64,000 nucleotides of DNA from Mucilaginibacter sp. (GCA_028288025.1 JAQBOM010000018.1:1-64000); one strand, 5' to 3'. Shown: positions 15,068 to 22,558, counted from the first letter of the stretch. Program-made: numbers and translations. Notes: generated by a model from the sequence alone, not told the origin.

Positions 15068-17614
15068 TTATTTTATACTATACACCACCATGCTGCTATT
15101 ATCCACCCCATATAGTTTGGCGATGGCTTTTATGGTGGTGCCGTTATTTATGCTGAAAGGTTTTACATATTCGTCTGCCTTTACAAATGAGGGCGTTGCG
15201 CCATTGGTGGTATAATATACTTTGGTACCTGGCGCCGCGGTGACTGAAATCATTTTACCCTGCACATGGATCACCGGTTTAGGTACGCGGTTCACATATT
15301 TGGCAGTGCGGGCATCGTGTATCACACCCTTCCAGTTAAGGCCGTAGCCGAAATCGTAGGTATGATGATCGGCATCGGTGTAGCAGATCATATCGTGCGG
15401 GATATCCTCGTCCTGCAGCTCGGCGGTTTGCATGTTCGCGGGCATCTGGAAGGGTAATAGCCCGGAAGGCTCTGCAGCTCCGGTTAATATATCCAACACG
15501 GCCTGGTTCTGTACGCCAAAGGTAGCCACGATGGCATTCGCATCCGGCTCAAACTCGGCGGGGATGGCGGGCTTGGTTAAAGTTATTACCACGATAACTG
15601 GCTTGCCGTGCATGGCTGCTTTTGTTTCGCGAATGGTTTTAAGGTCGTTATAGTTGGCGGCGGTAATGCTTTTGCCTTTGTATGTGCGGTTGGTTACGCC
15701 TGGCTCAACAGGGTCGTCGGCGGCAATGCTTTGCGCGCGGGCATCGGTTGCGGTGTAGGCGCCATATTGCAGGGTGATGGGCACATAACCGTTGCCGCCT
15801 GTCTTTACATCGTCAGGGTCATAGCCTGCGCCGCCGCTGGGGCTGCTTACAAACACGATGGCATAGTCGGCTTTAGCCGGATCATCCGTAACGTTAAAAT
15901 ATTTTTGCGCGAGTGCCGGATTTACCGCAACGTCCCATTTTTCCTTCGACGGCGGGCCGAAAAAGCCGCGCGTAGATGGCGTGTATTTTTTTGGCATATA
16001 AACCGTTTTGCCCTTTTGCAGCGGCAGCACGCCTGCATGATTTTTCAGCATCACGATGGATTTTAGCTGCGCATTGAAACCAGCAGCCATAAACTGCGGG
16101 TTGCCTACCGTTTGTTTGGAGTGCTCCACATCCAGGTACGGGTTTTCAAAAAGGCCCACCCTGAAAATATTGCGCAATAACCTTACCGCCGACTGCTCAA
16201 ACCGGGCGCGCATAAAAGGCTGGCCGTATTCTTTAACGCCCATGTTATAGGCTTCAATTACCGGCCCGGCATCGTTATTGCCGCCAAACTGGTCGACCCC
16301 GGCCATTAATATTTTATAGTGGCGTTCGGCAACCGTTTTTGTTTCCATTCCCCACGATTTACCGGCGAAAATGTCGGGGGTTTTGCCTTCGTCGGCGGTA
16401 ACGCCCCAATCGGTGCAAACCACGCCGTCGTAATGGTATTTGGTGCGCAGCAGGTCGGTGATCAGGTATTTGCTGTAGCTGTTGCCGCCGTTGGCGCCGG
16501 TTACGTCGCGGTTGTACGATATGGTGTAATACGGCATCACCGCGGCGGCCATTTTTGTTTTGCCGGATAGCTTCAGCGCGCCATCCACGAACGATACCAG
16601 GTGCTCATCAAAGTTATTGCCGGGGTAAACGGCAAACTTGCCATAGGCAAAGTGCGCGTCGCGGCCGCCCTCTTCGGGGCCGCCGCCCGGCCAGTGTTTC
16701 ATCATGGCGTTTACGCTGTTATAGCCCCAGCCATTGCTGATCTCGGCGCTGCCGGTTGAGGTTTGAAAACCATTCACATAGGCACGCGCCATATCGGCCG
16801 CCAGCTGCGGGTCTTCACCGAAGGTGCCGTTGATGCGGGCCCAGCGCGGCTCGGAACCCAGGTCGATCTGCGGCGACAGCGCGGTGGCTATCCCCAAAGC
16901 CCTATATTCTTTAGCTGCAATAGAGCCGAACTGCTCAACTACGGCAGGGTCAAAGGTCGCCGCAAGGCCAAGCTGATCCGGCCATTGGGATATTTTTCCT
17001 CCTGCCCCGGCGGTATACTCAACGCCTGAATTGGTGCTGTGCCGCGGGTCGGAGCTGTTGTTGGCCGGGATGCCAAAGCCAATGCCCTCAACCAGCGCCT
17101 GCACGTTGTTGTTCCATTTGGCGGCCACTTCGGGCGACTGCACCGAAGTAACCAGCACATGCCTTAAATTATCGTTCACCAAAAATTTCTTTTGCTGGTC
17201 GCTCACCCATGATGGGTCGACGCCGCCGTCGCTGAATTTTTTGCCATTGTAAGTTCCCGCCCCAAGCGGCCCGCCCCCCGCAGCCGGGATGGCCTGGTGC
17301 GCGCTGTACAGCATCAGCCCGGCAATTTGGGCGATGGATAGTTTTGATGCCAGGTCCTTCGCCCGCACATCAACCTGCAGGCGCCAGTCTTCATACTTAT
17401 CCAGCTTGCCGTTTTTGTTGAGGTCCTTAAACGAAAGACCGTCCACGGTTAAAATCTTTACGCCCGACGCGGGTGAATAACCCAGCGTTGGCCCGTTTGG
17501 ATTTTTGACGAGGATAAAGCCGTCATCGGCGATAACGGCCATCCCGACCGATAGTAGCAAAAATGCCGCGCCCGAAAGCAACAGAACGACAAGTACGGAA
17601 AGTTTAAATTTCAT
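15068..17614 (-). CDS. Glycoside hydrolase family 3 (beta-glucosidase-like) with C-terminal beta-sandwich
   Basis: An 848-residue enzyme with an N-terminal membrane-spanning or signal segment (residues 5-27). The GH3 (alpha/beta)8 domain spans roughly residues 60-470 and includes the nucleophile region VVCTDWGVT (Asp in TDW) and the substrate Lys/His segment MKHWPGGGPEEGGRD. The GH3_C sandwich (IVMLKNHAGVLPLQKGK) covers about 495-740. The last 75 residues resemble the chitobiase/hexosaminidase C-terminal module (APGTKVYYTTNGATPS). It likely releases terminal beta-linked sugars in the periplasm; the exact linkage is not readable. Two direct copies of a palindrome-ended repeat flank the gene, and a 21-bp octamer pair lies upstream. 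Confidence 0.95.
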   Translation of the reverse strand: MKFKLSVLVVLLLSGAAFLLLSVGMAVIADDGFILVKNPNGPTLGYSPASGVKILTVDGLSFKDLNKNGKLDKYEDWRLQVDVRAKDLASKLSIAQIAGLMLYSAHQAIPAAGGGPLGAGTYNGKKFSDGGVDPSWVSDQQKKFLVNDNLRHVLVTSVQSPEVAAKWNNNVQALVEGIGFGIPANNSSDPRHSTNSGVEYTAGAGGKISQWPDQLGLAATFDPAVVEQFGSIAAKEYRALGIATALSPQIDLGSEPRWARINGTFGEDPQLAADMARAYVNGFQTSTGSAEISNGWGYNSVNAMMKHWPGGGPEEGGRDAHFAYGKFAVYPGNNFDEHLVSFVDGALKLSGKTKMAAAVMPYYTISYNRDVTGANGGNSYSKYLITDLLRTKYHYDGVVCTDWGVTADEGKTPDIFAGKSWGMETKTVAERHYKILMAGVDQFGGNNDAGPVIEAYNMGVKEYGQPFMRARFEQSAVRLLRNIFRVGLFENPYLDVEHSKQTVGNPQFMAAGFNAQLKSIVMLKNHAGVLPLQKGKTVYMPKKYTPSTRGFFGPPSKEKWDVAVNPALAQKYFNVTDDPAKADYAIVFVSSPSGGAGYDPDDVKTGGNGYVPITLQYGAYTATDARAQSIAADDPVEPGVTNRTYKGKSITAANYNDLKTIRETKAAMHGKPVIVVITLTKPAIPAEFEPDANAIVATFGVQNQAVLDILTGAAEPSGLLPFQMPANMQTAELQDEDIPHDMICYTDADHHTYDFGYGLNWKGVIHDARTAKYVNRVPKPVIHVQGKMISVTAAPGTKVYYTTNGATPSFVKADEYVKPFSINNGTTIKAIAKLYGVDNSSMVVYSIK

Positions 17615-17729
17615 AACGCAGGTTTAATTGGTAAGCCATGGTGGGCTTTTGAGATAATGAGGCCAGCTACTATTGTGTTGAAATGACACAACTAAAAGTA
17701 AATATAACCGATTAATAATGAAGAACGCA

Positions 17730-17758
17730 ATAGACGGGGGAGAAAGAAGAATAGATGA
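17730..17758 (-). promoter_or_regulatory. Candidate LytTR operator of the GH3 gene
   Basis: ATAGACGG (17730-17737) and ATAGATGA (17751-17758) start 21 bp apart, 116-144 bp before the GH3 start. This is the most degenerate of the three pairs near the LytTR regulator, but the spacing is identical. Confidence 0.45.
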
Positions 17759-17812
17759 AGAGGCGGATTTGGGGGGATGAAGAGGAATAGCAGCATGTCA
17801 CCTTCTCTCCGC

Positions 17813-17987
17813 GCGTCATTGCGAGGAACGAAGCAATCTCTACATAAGCAGATCAATGAACCTTATGCCCATGTGGAACCAAAAGCCATTGCCCATGCCT
17901 ATTTGAAAGGCGGCTTATTCCTCCCAACCATCACCTGCCTCCCTGACTTGCATAGCTTATAGATTGCTTCGTTCCTCGCAATGACGC
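17813..17987. repeat. Palindrome-ended dispersed repeat, copy 2
   Basis: The same 27-bp terminal inverted repeat as at 14841-15011 (17813-17839, partner 17961-17987), in the same orientation. Its right end lies 24 bp before the vsr remnant. The two copies bracket the GH3 gene. The remainder of 17615-18010 shows only the GH3 upstream region. Confidence 0.8.
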
Positions 17988-18010
17988 GGTGTATTATGTA
18001 TTTTTGCCTT

Positions 18011-18106
18011 ATGGCAGATGTACACTCCAAGGCAACCCACAGCTACAACATGTCGCGCATCCGGAGCAAGGATACGAAGCCGGAAATGTTGGTGCGCAGG
18101 TTTTAA
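18011..18106 (+). pseudogene. vsr: Remnant of a very-short-patch-repair endonuclease gene (vsr)
   Basis: A 31-codon frame reading MADVHSKATHSYNMSRIRSK and ending TKPEMLVRRF-stop. This matches the conserved N-terminus of Vsr endonucleases (SYNMSRI..KDTKPEMLVR). The catalytic part, which should follow at once, is missing; after LVRRF the sequence turns into the promoter block of the next gene. A -7 box (TATTTTTG, 17999-18006) still precedes the start. Vsr nicks T:G mismatches beside cytosine methylases, but no methylase of that type is present here. The stump probably marks the insertion or recombination point of the following module. Confidence 0.7.
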
Positions 18107-18124
18107 CGTTTGCAACTTTTTCCG

Positions 18125-18171
18125 AAGTTCACTTATTTCCGATTGACCTATTGCCAAATAGCCGATACCTT
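18125..18171 (+). promoter_or_regulatory. Duplicated promoter block, copy 1 (zinc-ribbon/HNH unit)
   Basis: Positions 18125-18147 (AAGTTCACTTAT..ATTGAC) match 19134-19156 with one mismatch. In both copies TTGAC is followed, 23 nt from its first base, by TA[CT]CTT (here 18166-18171), and the start codon comes 11-12 bp later. That gives a -33/-7 promoter with an almost leaderless transcript. No Shine-Dalgarno site fits. Confidence 0.6.
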
Positions 18172-18177
18172 CCGACT

Positions 18178-18354
18178 ATGGCTACAGAAAATTTTTGGCT
18201 TTATTATTTAATGGGCGACCAGCCCACAATTTGCCCGATTTGCGGAGCGCGGACAGAGATTTTAGGAACGGTTTATTACACTGATACGGAAGTATTCATC
18301 AATGAGTGTTTGAGTAATGAATGTAAATACATATTTTGCGAAGTAGAAGACTAA
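18178..18354 (+). CDS. Small zinc-ribbon protein preceding an HNH nuclease
   Basis: A 58-residue protein with C19 and C22 (CPIC) and C44, C49 and C54, enough for one zinc ribbon. I start it at the ATG at 18178 because the conserved-looking part begins there and a promoter lies just upstream. The longer frame from 17989 reads through the vsr remnant in another frame. Its stop codon abuts the ATG of the HNH nuclease gene, so the two are translated from one message. A role as accessory DNA-binding factor or inhibitor of the nuclease is possible, but it is only a guess from position. Confidence 0.65.
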   Translation: MATENFWLYYLMGDQPTICPICGARTEILGTVYYTDTEVFINECLSNECKYIFCEVED

Positions 18355-19134
18355 ATGAAAGAAGGCCAGACACTTTGGACAAAAGATGAATTGATGTTAG
18401 CCATCAATTTGTACAGCAAATTGACATTTGGCCAAATGTCGCAAACCAACCGTGATATAATTGAACTAGCTCATCTTATTGGCCGAACACCCGGCTCTGT
18501 AGCTTATAAATTAGTGAATTTTGCCAGCCTCGACCCTAGGCTAGCCCAAAAAGGAATGGTAAATGCCAGTAAGTTGGATAGGGCGGTTTGGCAGGAATAT
18601 ATGAACAATTGGGGCGAAGTATTTTTTGAGAGCGAAAAGCTGCTTGCCAAGAAAAAGCACACCACAATTGAAAAAGTGTACGAAATAGACCTTGATAACC
18701 TGCCGAATGTTCAAGGTAAGGAACGGGAGCGTTTGGTTATGGTAAGGGTCAATCAGTCGCAATTTCGGAAAATCGTGTTGTCTAATTATAATAATCAATG
18801 CTGTGTCACCGGGATACGCATGCCGGAATTGATAGTCGCCAGTCATATTGCGCCATGGAGCATCGATGAGGGTAATAGATTAAGCCCTCAAAATGGATTG
18901 GCCTTAAATACTTTGCACGACAAGGCTTTTGACAGGCATCTGATTACCGTAACCAAGGATCTTAAAATTAAAATATCTTCTAGGTTTTATAATTATGAGG
19001 ATGTATTGAGCATCAAGCAAAATTTTATAGATTTTGATGGCAAGGATCTGATCGCCCCTAAAAAGTTTTATCCTGAAATTGAATTTCTAAAAATCCATAA
19101 CGATAAGTTTGCTTTGGTTGAAGCTAACATCTAA
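18355..19134 (+). CDS. HNH endonuclease, restriction-like
   Basis: A 259-residue nuclease. Residues 8-60 form a helical DNA-binding-like head (WTKDELMLAINLY, IGRTPGSVAYKL). Residues 147-195 hold the HNH fold of the HNH_2 type: CCVTG (149-153), ASHIAPW (162-168), PQNGLALN (178-185) and LHDKAFD (187-193). Proteins of this layout are usually annotated as putative restriction or defence nucleases; no partner methylase is seen. It starts at the base after the zinc-ribbon stop codon. The pair lies between a vsr remnant and a duplicated promoter block, which suggests a mobile defence cassette. The cleaved substrate is unknown. Confidence 0.9.
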   Translation: MKEGQTLWTKDELMLAINLYSKLTFGQMSQTNRDIIELAHLIGRTPGSVAYKLVNFASLDPRLAQKGMVNASKLDRAVWQEYMNNWGEVFFESEKLLAKKKHTTIEKVYEIDLDNLPNVQGKERERLVMVRVNQSQFRKIVLSNYNNQCCVTGIRMPELIVASHIAPWSIDEGNRLSPQNGLALNTLHDKAFDRHLITVTKDLKIKISSRFYNYEDVLSIKQNFIDFDGKDLIAPKKFYPEIEFLKIHNDKFALVEANI

Positions 19135-19180
19135 AGTTCACTTATATCCGATTGACAAACCTTCTCCTTCCTTTTATCTT
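19134..19180 (+). promoter_or_regulatory. Duplicated promoter block, copy 2
   Basis: Second copy of the 23-bp block, starting at the base after the HNH stop codon. TTGAC lies at 19152-19156 and TATCTT at 19175-19180, and the next start codon is at 19186. Spacing from TTGAC to the -7 box is identical to copy 1. Confidence 0.6.
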
Positions 19181-19185
19181 GGCGG

Positions 19186-19521
19186 ATGCCAAATATAAAA
19201 TTCAATTACCTGTACCGCGACGGCGGGAATTATAAAAACTACAGTTCGGTAATTTTTGCTAATCCTGACAATATCGATTTGACGGAATTAGAAAAGTTAA
19301 TCAAATCCAAACTCATCTATGGCGAATGGTTTTATGTTAACGAATGGAAAGTGCCCGATTTGCATTTCGGCACATGGGATAACGAAATCGATCATACGTT
19401 TCATGAGTTCGAAAGCGTGGAGTATACGGATGAAGCTGAAAATTCGGACATTAATTGCATAGAATTTAAAGCGACAATCGAGAAGGTAGTTACAGTAATA
19501 AATAACTACTTCCTAGGATAA
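19186..19521 (+). CDS. Conserved-looking hypothetical protein of the accessory island
   Basis: A 111-residue acidic soluble protein (IKFNYLYRDGGNYKNY, then helices around TELEKLIKSKL, then WKVPDLHFGTWDNE). It has no signal, membrane segment or catalytic motif that I recognise. The start is set by the promoter block ending 5 bp earlier. Its 3' end overlaps the convergent DUF262 gene by 16 bp. Shared promoter sequence with the HNH unit suggests common control. Function unknown. Confidence 0.7.
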   Translation: MPNIKFNYLYRDGGNYKNYSSVIFANPDNIDLTELEKLIKSKLIYGEWFYVNEWKVPDLHFGTWDNEIDHTFHEFESVEYTDEAENSDINCIEFKATIEKVVTVINNYFLG

Positions 19522-20600
19522 AGCGCATTTAATACACCTTCTTCTTTTGTCATTAAAAGAGTTTTTAGATATTTATCACGTAAAACACGTTCTTTCTTAT
19601 TATTTACCGCCTCTTTTGCAGCTAATTTATACTCTTCCGTAAGGCTATCCTCTAGTTGATTCAATCGGCTTTTAATTTTCGAAGCCGTTAAATGCTGAAT
19701 TATTGGTTCATAATTCATATATAAAACATAAATGATTGAGAAGAAATTCGCTTTGTTAAGCCAATAAGAACCCGGCGGAAGTCCAATCTCAAGGTAAAGC
19801 TTAGCTACTTTTTCAAGTTTTTCGACAATTTCATCTTTATTTGGATAATTGTCTTTGTATTCGTCAAGGATTGAAACAGGGATATTTCGGTTAAAAAAGC
19901 CTCTTTCTATTGTTGCTAAAACATTTAAAACAATCATTAAATGGACTTTCCTCGAAATTTCATAACCAGAAAAAACGCCAGACTCTAAAATTAATTTGTG
20001 AAAATTTGTTAACTTCCTTTTTTCACACCAATTGATGAAGCCTTCTGGAATATTTGGATCCAAAGAATGCGTGTCTTTTTCTTTTGGCAATCTTAACTCC
20101 TTAGACAATAAATTTGCAACTAGCATGAACTCAGAAGGTGCGTATTCGGTCGCTAATTTCTCTATGTTTGTTAAGCTATAAAAGGTCCTGTTAAGCCTTT
20201 GAAATACACTTTTTATATTGGGATCACTGGCCTCCATTTGCAATTCAATAATTGCTATTTCGTAGGTCAGAAAATTATCCTTACTTTCCCGTGTTAAGTC
20301 TTCGAAATATTGGTCATCAACATCAAACGCATTATCTAAATATTCGATTATACTACGCATCCTCTGCTGTCCATCGACTACCAATGATGTTGATGTAAAA
20401 TTATCAACATCAATTCCTCCCTTGGCTAAAAAAATTTGTGGGAAGGGAAAACCCAATAAGATAGTCTTTATAAAATCTTGTTTATGAATTAATCTCCAGA
20501 CCAGGTTTCTTTGAAAGTATGGGGCTAGTATAATTTTATTTCTTTTAATATCACCTACTATGTCGATCAGTTGTCTTGATCTTACTGAATATTTTATCAT
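19506..20600 (-). CDS. DUF262 (GmrS-like N-terminal) domain protein
   Basis: A 364-residue protein whose N-terminal half is a DUF262 domain of the ParB/sulfiredoxin-like fold: PYFQRNLVW (27-35), FPFPQIFL (51-58) and DGQQR (76-80). In GmrSD, SspE and BrxU these motifs couple nucleotide hydrolysis to DNA restriction. The DUF1524 HNH nuclease that often follows is absent; the C-terminal half is helical and Lys/Glu-rich. It overlaps the upstream nucleotidyltransferase gene by 4 nt (ATGA), so the two are translationally coupled. Base composition is clearly more AT-rich than the flanking core genes, a sign of transfer. It is likely one part of a defence or toxin-antitoxin module. Confidence 0.85.
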   Translation of the reverse strand: MIKYSVRSRQLIDIVGDIKRNKIILAPYFQRNLVWRLIHKQDFIKTILLGFPFPQIFLAKGGIDVDNFTSTSLVVDGQQRMRSIIEYLDNAFDVDDQYFEDLTRESKDNFLTYEIAIIELQMEASDPNIKSVFQRLNRTFYSLTNIEKLATEYAPSEFMLVANLLSKELRLPKEKDTHSLDPNIPEGFINWCEKRKLTNFHKLILESGVFSGYEISRKVHLMIVLNVLATIERGFFNRNIPVSILDEYKDNYPNKDEIVEKLEKVAKLYLEIGLPPGSYWLNKANFFSIIYVLYMNYEPIIQHLTASKIKSRLNQLEDSLTEEYKLAAKEAVNNKKERVLRDKYLKTLLMTKEEGVLNALYPRK

Positions 20601-21163
20601 AAAGTGTCTGTTTTAAATAAATCGATGTTCGATGCCTGTTTGAGCTCAAAAAAGGTTTGGCTGAAATATATTCCAGCGTTAATATTTGAAAACATGTCAA
20701 TGTATTTTACTGACAATTTATTAAAAAAATTTTGCCATTCTCGCTTAGCGATACATGTTGGCATGAAATCTGGTCTGAAAAAGCCTTTGGCGATGTACTT
20801 GTAATACGATCTCGCGTTACCCTCCGTAAAATTTGACAAATCTCGAAACCCATAGGTCTCCTTTAGGACAATCTCACAATATTTTTGAAAAAGCAGACTA
20901 TCAACAATTGCAATATCTAGATCCGAGGAGCCTCTCTTATATTCTGTGTTTTTATTGAAATTAAATCCAGTTTTAGCGGAACCGCAAACTTGAATAGCCG
21001 TTATAGGGACGTCAAACTCAGAACAGATTAAATTGAAAATTTCAAATTGAATATCATAATCGCCGTCAAAAGCAAAAGTGGGATATACTGTGTAAATCTT
21101 TCGCGATATTAAATCTACACTATAACCCGCCTGTAGCCCTGAATTAATTCCCTCTTTAAACAT
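20597..21163 (-). CDS. Nucleotidyltransferase-fold protein coupled to DUF262
   Basis: A 188-residue protein with the polymerase-beta-type signature: CGSAKTG (residues 60-66) followed by SSDLDIAIVD (79-88), where D81 and D83 would bind metal. A third acidic residue is not obvious. The C-terminal half is helical (YIDMFSNINAGIYFSQTFFELKQ). It resembles minimal or MNT-type nucleotidyltransferases more than the larger CBASS cyclases. It is the first gene of a two-gene AT-rich operon with the DUF262 protein. It could act as a modifier or antitoxin of its partner, but this is inference; I know of no named system with exactly this pair. Confidence 0.75.
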   Translation of the reverse strand: MFKEGINSGLQAGYSVDLISRKIYTVYPTFAFDGDYDIQFEIFNLICSEFDVPITAIQVCGSAKTGFNFNKNTEYKRGSSDLDIAIVDSLLFQKYCEIVLKETYGFRDLSNFTEGNARSYYKYIAKGFFRPDFMPTCIAKREWQNFFNKLSVKYIDMFSNINAGIYFSQTFFELKQASNIDLFKTDTL

Positions 21164-21274
21164 TTAAATATCAAGATAAGGTTTTACAAAGCAATATATA
21201 ATTTTATATTAATATTGCCATATTAAAGAGGAATTTACTTAAATCATTTGAATTATATCTTGACATCTCCCACC

Positions 21275-21994
21275 ATGGACAAAAGCGCATACAAATTTTC
21301 GGGCGAGGCAGCCAGCAATTACGACCGTTACCTGGGCCCGCTGCTGTTTGAGCCTTATGCTATTGATACAGCGAATAGTATTGACAACACAAACGTTCAC
21401 GCGGTACTGGAACTCGCCTGCGGTACGGGCCGGGTAACGCGGCACCTGCGCGAGCGGTTTAAGCCGCCTGTTAAACTGGTAGCCACCGACCTTAGCGCCG
21501 ATATGCTGCAAGTAGCCGAAACGATATTAAACGACAGCTCCATTACATTCCGGGTAGAGGATGCGCAAAATTTGTCGTTCGCGGATAATACGTTCGACGT
21601 GGTGGTGTGCCAGTTTGGTTTGATGTTTTTGCCCGATAAGCAGAAAGGGCTGCGCGAGGCGCTTCGGGTGCTGAAACCCGGCGGCCGGTTTATATTTACT
21701 ACCTGGGACAAAACGGGAAAAATGCCACTGCATAAGCTGATATTTAACGACATTATTGAGCCTTATTTTAAAAAGGACGATACCGCGCGGCTGTTTGTGC
21801 CTTTCGCGCTGCATGACACCCATGTTCTGGAAGGCTGGATGCGGGAGGCTGGGTTTGCGGATGTTGAATCGGAAAGGGTGGTGCTGCATGGTGGCGCGCC
21901 ATCTGCGGAGTCGATTATTAACGGGCTTTTTCTGAAGCACTCGCTCGGCAAAGAGATCATGGACAACCCCCCGCCGAATTTGAAAACGTGCTAA
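21275..21994 (+). CDS. Class I SAM-dependent methyltransferase, frameshifted near the 3' end
   Basis: A small-molecule-type methyltransferase. I start at the ATG at 21275 (MDKSAYKFSGEAASNYDRYL) rather than a TTG at 21248. Motif I is VLELACGTGRVTRHL, motif II VATDLSADML, motif III VEDAQNLSFADNTFDVVVCQFGLMF, followed by EALRVLKPGGRFIFTTWD. The frame ends early at 21994, after a run of six C (21967-21972). One more C would let it continue for 38 residues (AEFENVLKQFREG..FRVWGKKAG) to a stop at 22089, which has the expected family ending. The gene is therefore probably disrupted, phase-variable, or affected by a sequencing error. Confidence 0.8.
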   Translation: MDKSAYKFSGEAASNYDRYLGPLLFEPYAIDTANSIDNTNVHAVLELACGTGRVTRHLRERFKPPVKLVATDLSADMLQVAETILNDSSITFRVEDAQNLSFADNTFDVVVCQFGLMFLPDKQKGLREALRVLKPGGRFIFTTWDKTGKMPLHKLIFNDIIEPYFKKDDTARLFVPFALHDTHVLEGWMREAGFADVESERVVLHGGAPSAESIINGLFLKHSLGKEIMDNPPPNLKTC

Positions 21995-22103
21995 AGCAAT
22001 TCAGGGAAGGGATACAGCAACAGTTTGGCAGTGCGGATATTCATTTTGAGATGGCTGCGTTTAGGGTATGGGGGAAGAAGGCGGGGTAAATTGCCGGGGG
22101 TGA

Positions 22104-22316
22104 GGTGTTGTTGGAGACAGCTCCAACAACGGCGGAAACCGGAAAGATATACGACAGCAAGCCTGCTACATGCAAAAGCGCAGACTGAGCGCGCGTGAAT
22201 GTCCTGAGAGGTGCCGATCCGCCGATTGGCGGACGGCATGACGTAGTGGTTTTTTTTAAAGCGATTCCTGGCACGGTTTTCCGCTTCGCCTTTGTTGGAG
22301 TTGTCTCCAACAAACC
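22104..22316. mobile_element. MITE-like element with about 40-bp imperfect terminal inverted repeats
   Basis: The left end (22104-22143) and the reverse complement of the right end (22275-22316) both read GGT.TGTTGGAGACA..TCCAACAA.GGCG..G. Each end is itself a hairpin (TTGTTGGAG against CTCCAACAA). The interior has a small hairpin TCCGCCGATTGGCGGA near 22208, then a T run, and no gene. The length of 213 bp fits a non-autonomous element. The rest of the 22090-22636 gap holds a GTTCG array and a tandem-unit hairpin. Confidence 0.6.
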
Positions 22317-22444
22317 GGGATGTATGTTGAAACTCAACCGGCATAGTGTGTGAGCAGGCCAAATTCATCATCCCCGGTCTCGTAGAACTTAGCCGATATA
22401 TAAAACATTACGGAATGGCGGAGCATTTCAGATTTTGTTGGCGT

Positions 22445-22499
22445 GTTCGCGGGTGTTCGGGGGCGTTCGCGCCATGTTCGGGGGTGTTCGCGGTGTTCG
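22445..22499. repeat. GTTCG tandem array
   Basis: Six GTTCG cores start at 22445, 22455, 22465, 22476, 22486 and 22495, a period of 9-11 bp (close to one helical turn), in a G-rich context. No gene is present. It may be one arm of a tandem-unit hairpin or a protein-binding array. Confidence 0.45.
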
Positions 22500-22558
22500 T
22501 GTCTCACGCAAAGCGAACAGAACAGCGCAGGAAGAAGCGGATTGTGAGAAGCGGGACA

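Noticed and set aside
15608-16066. 152-codon open frame opposite the GH3 gene
   Set aside because: Antisense shadow of an intact GH3 coding region; no promoter or motif supports it.
17989-18177. N-terminal extension of the zinc-ribbon frame
   Set aside because: It overlaps the vsr remnant in another frame and contains the promoter block; the Cys-rich part starts at 18178.
20597-21163. CBASS-type cyclase
   Set aside because: At 188 residues it is too short for a CD-NTase with its helical lid, and no Cap effector such as a phospholipase or TM protein is adjacent; the partner is DUF262.
22445-22499. CRISPR-like array
   Set aside because: The GTTCG units are 9-11 bp apart with no room for spacers and no cas genes are nearby; the tandem hairpins likewise lack unique spacers.
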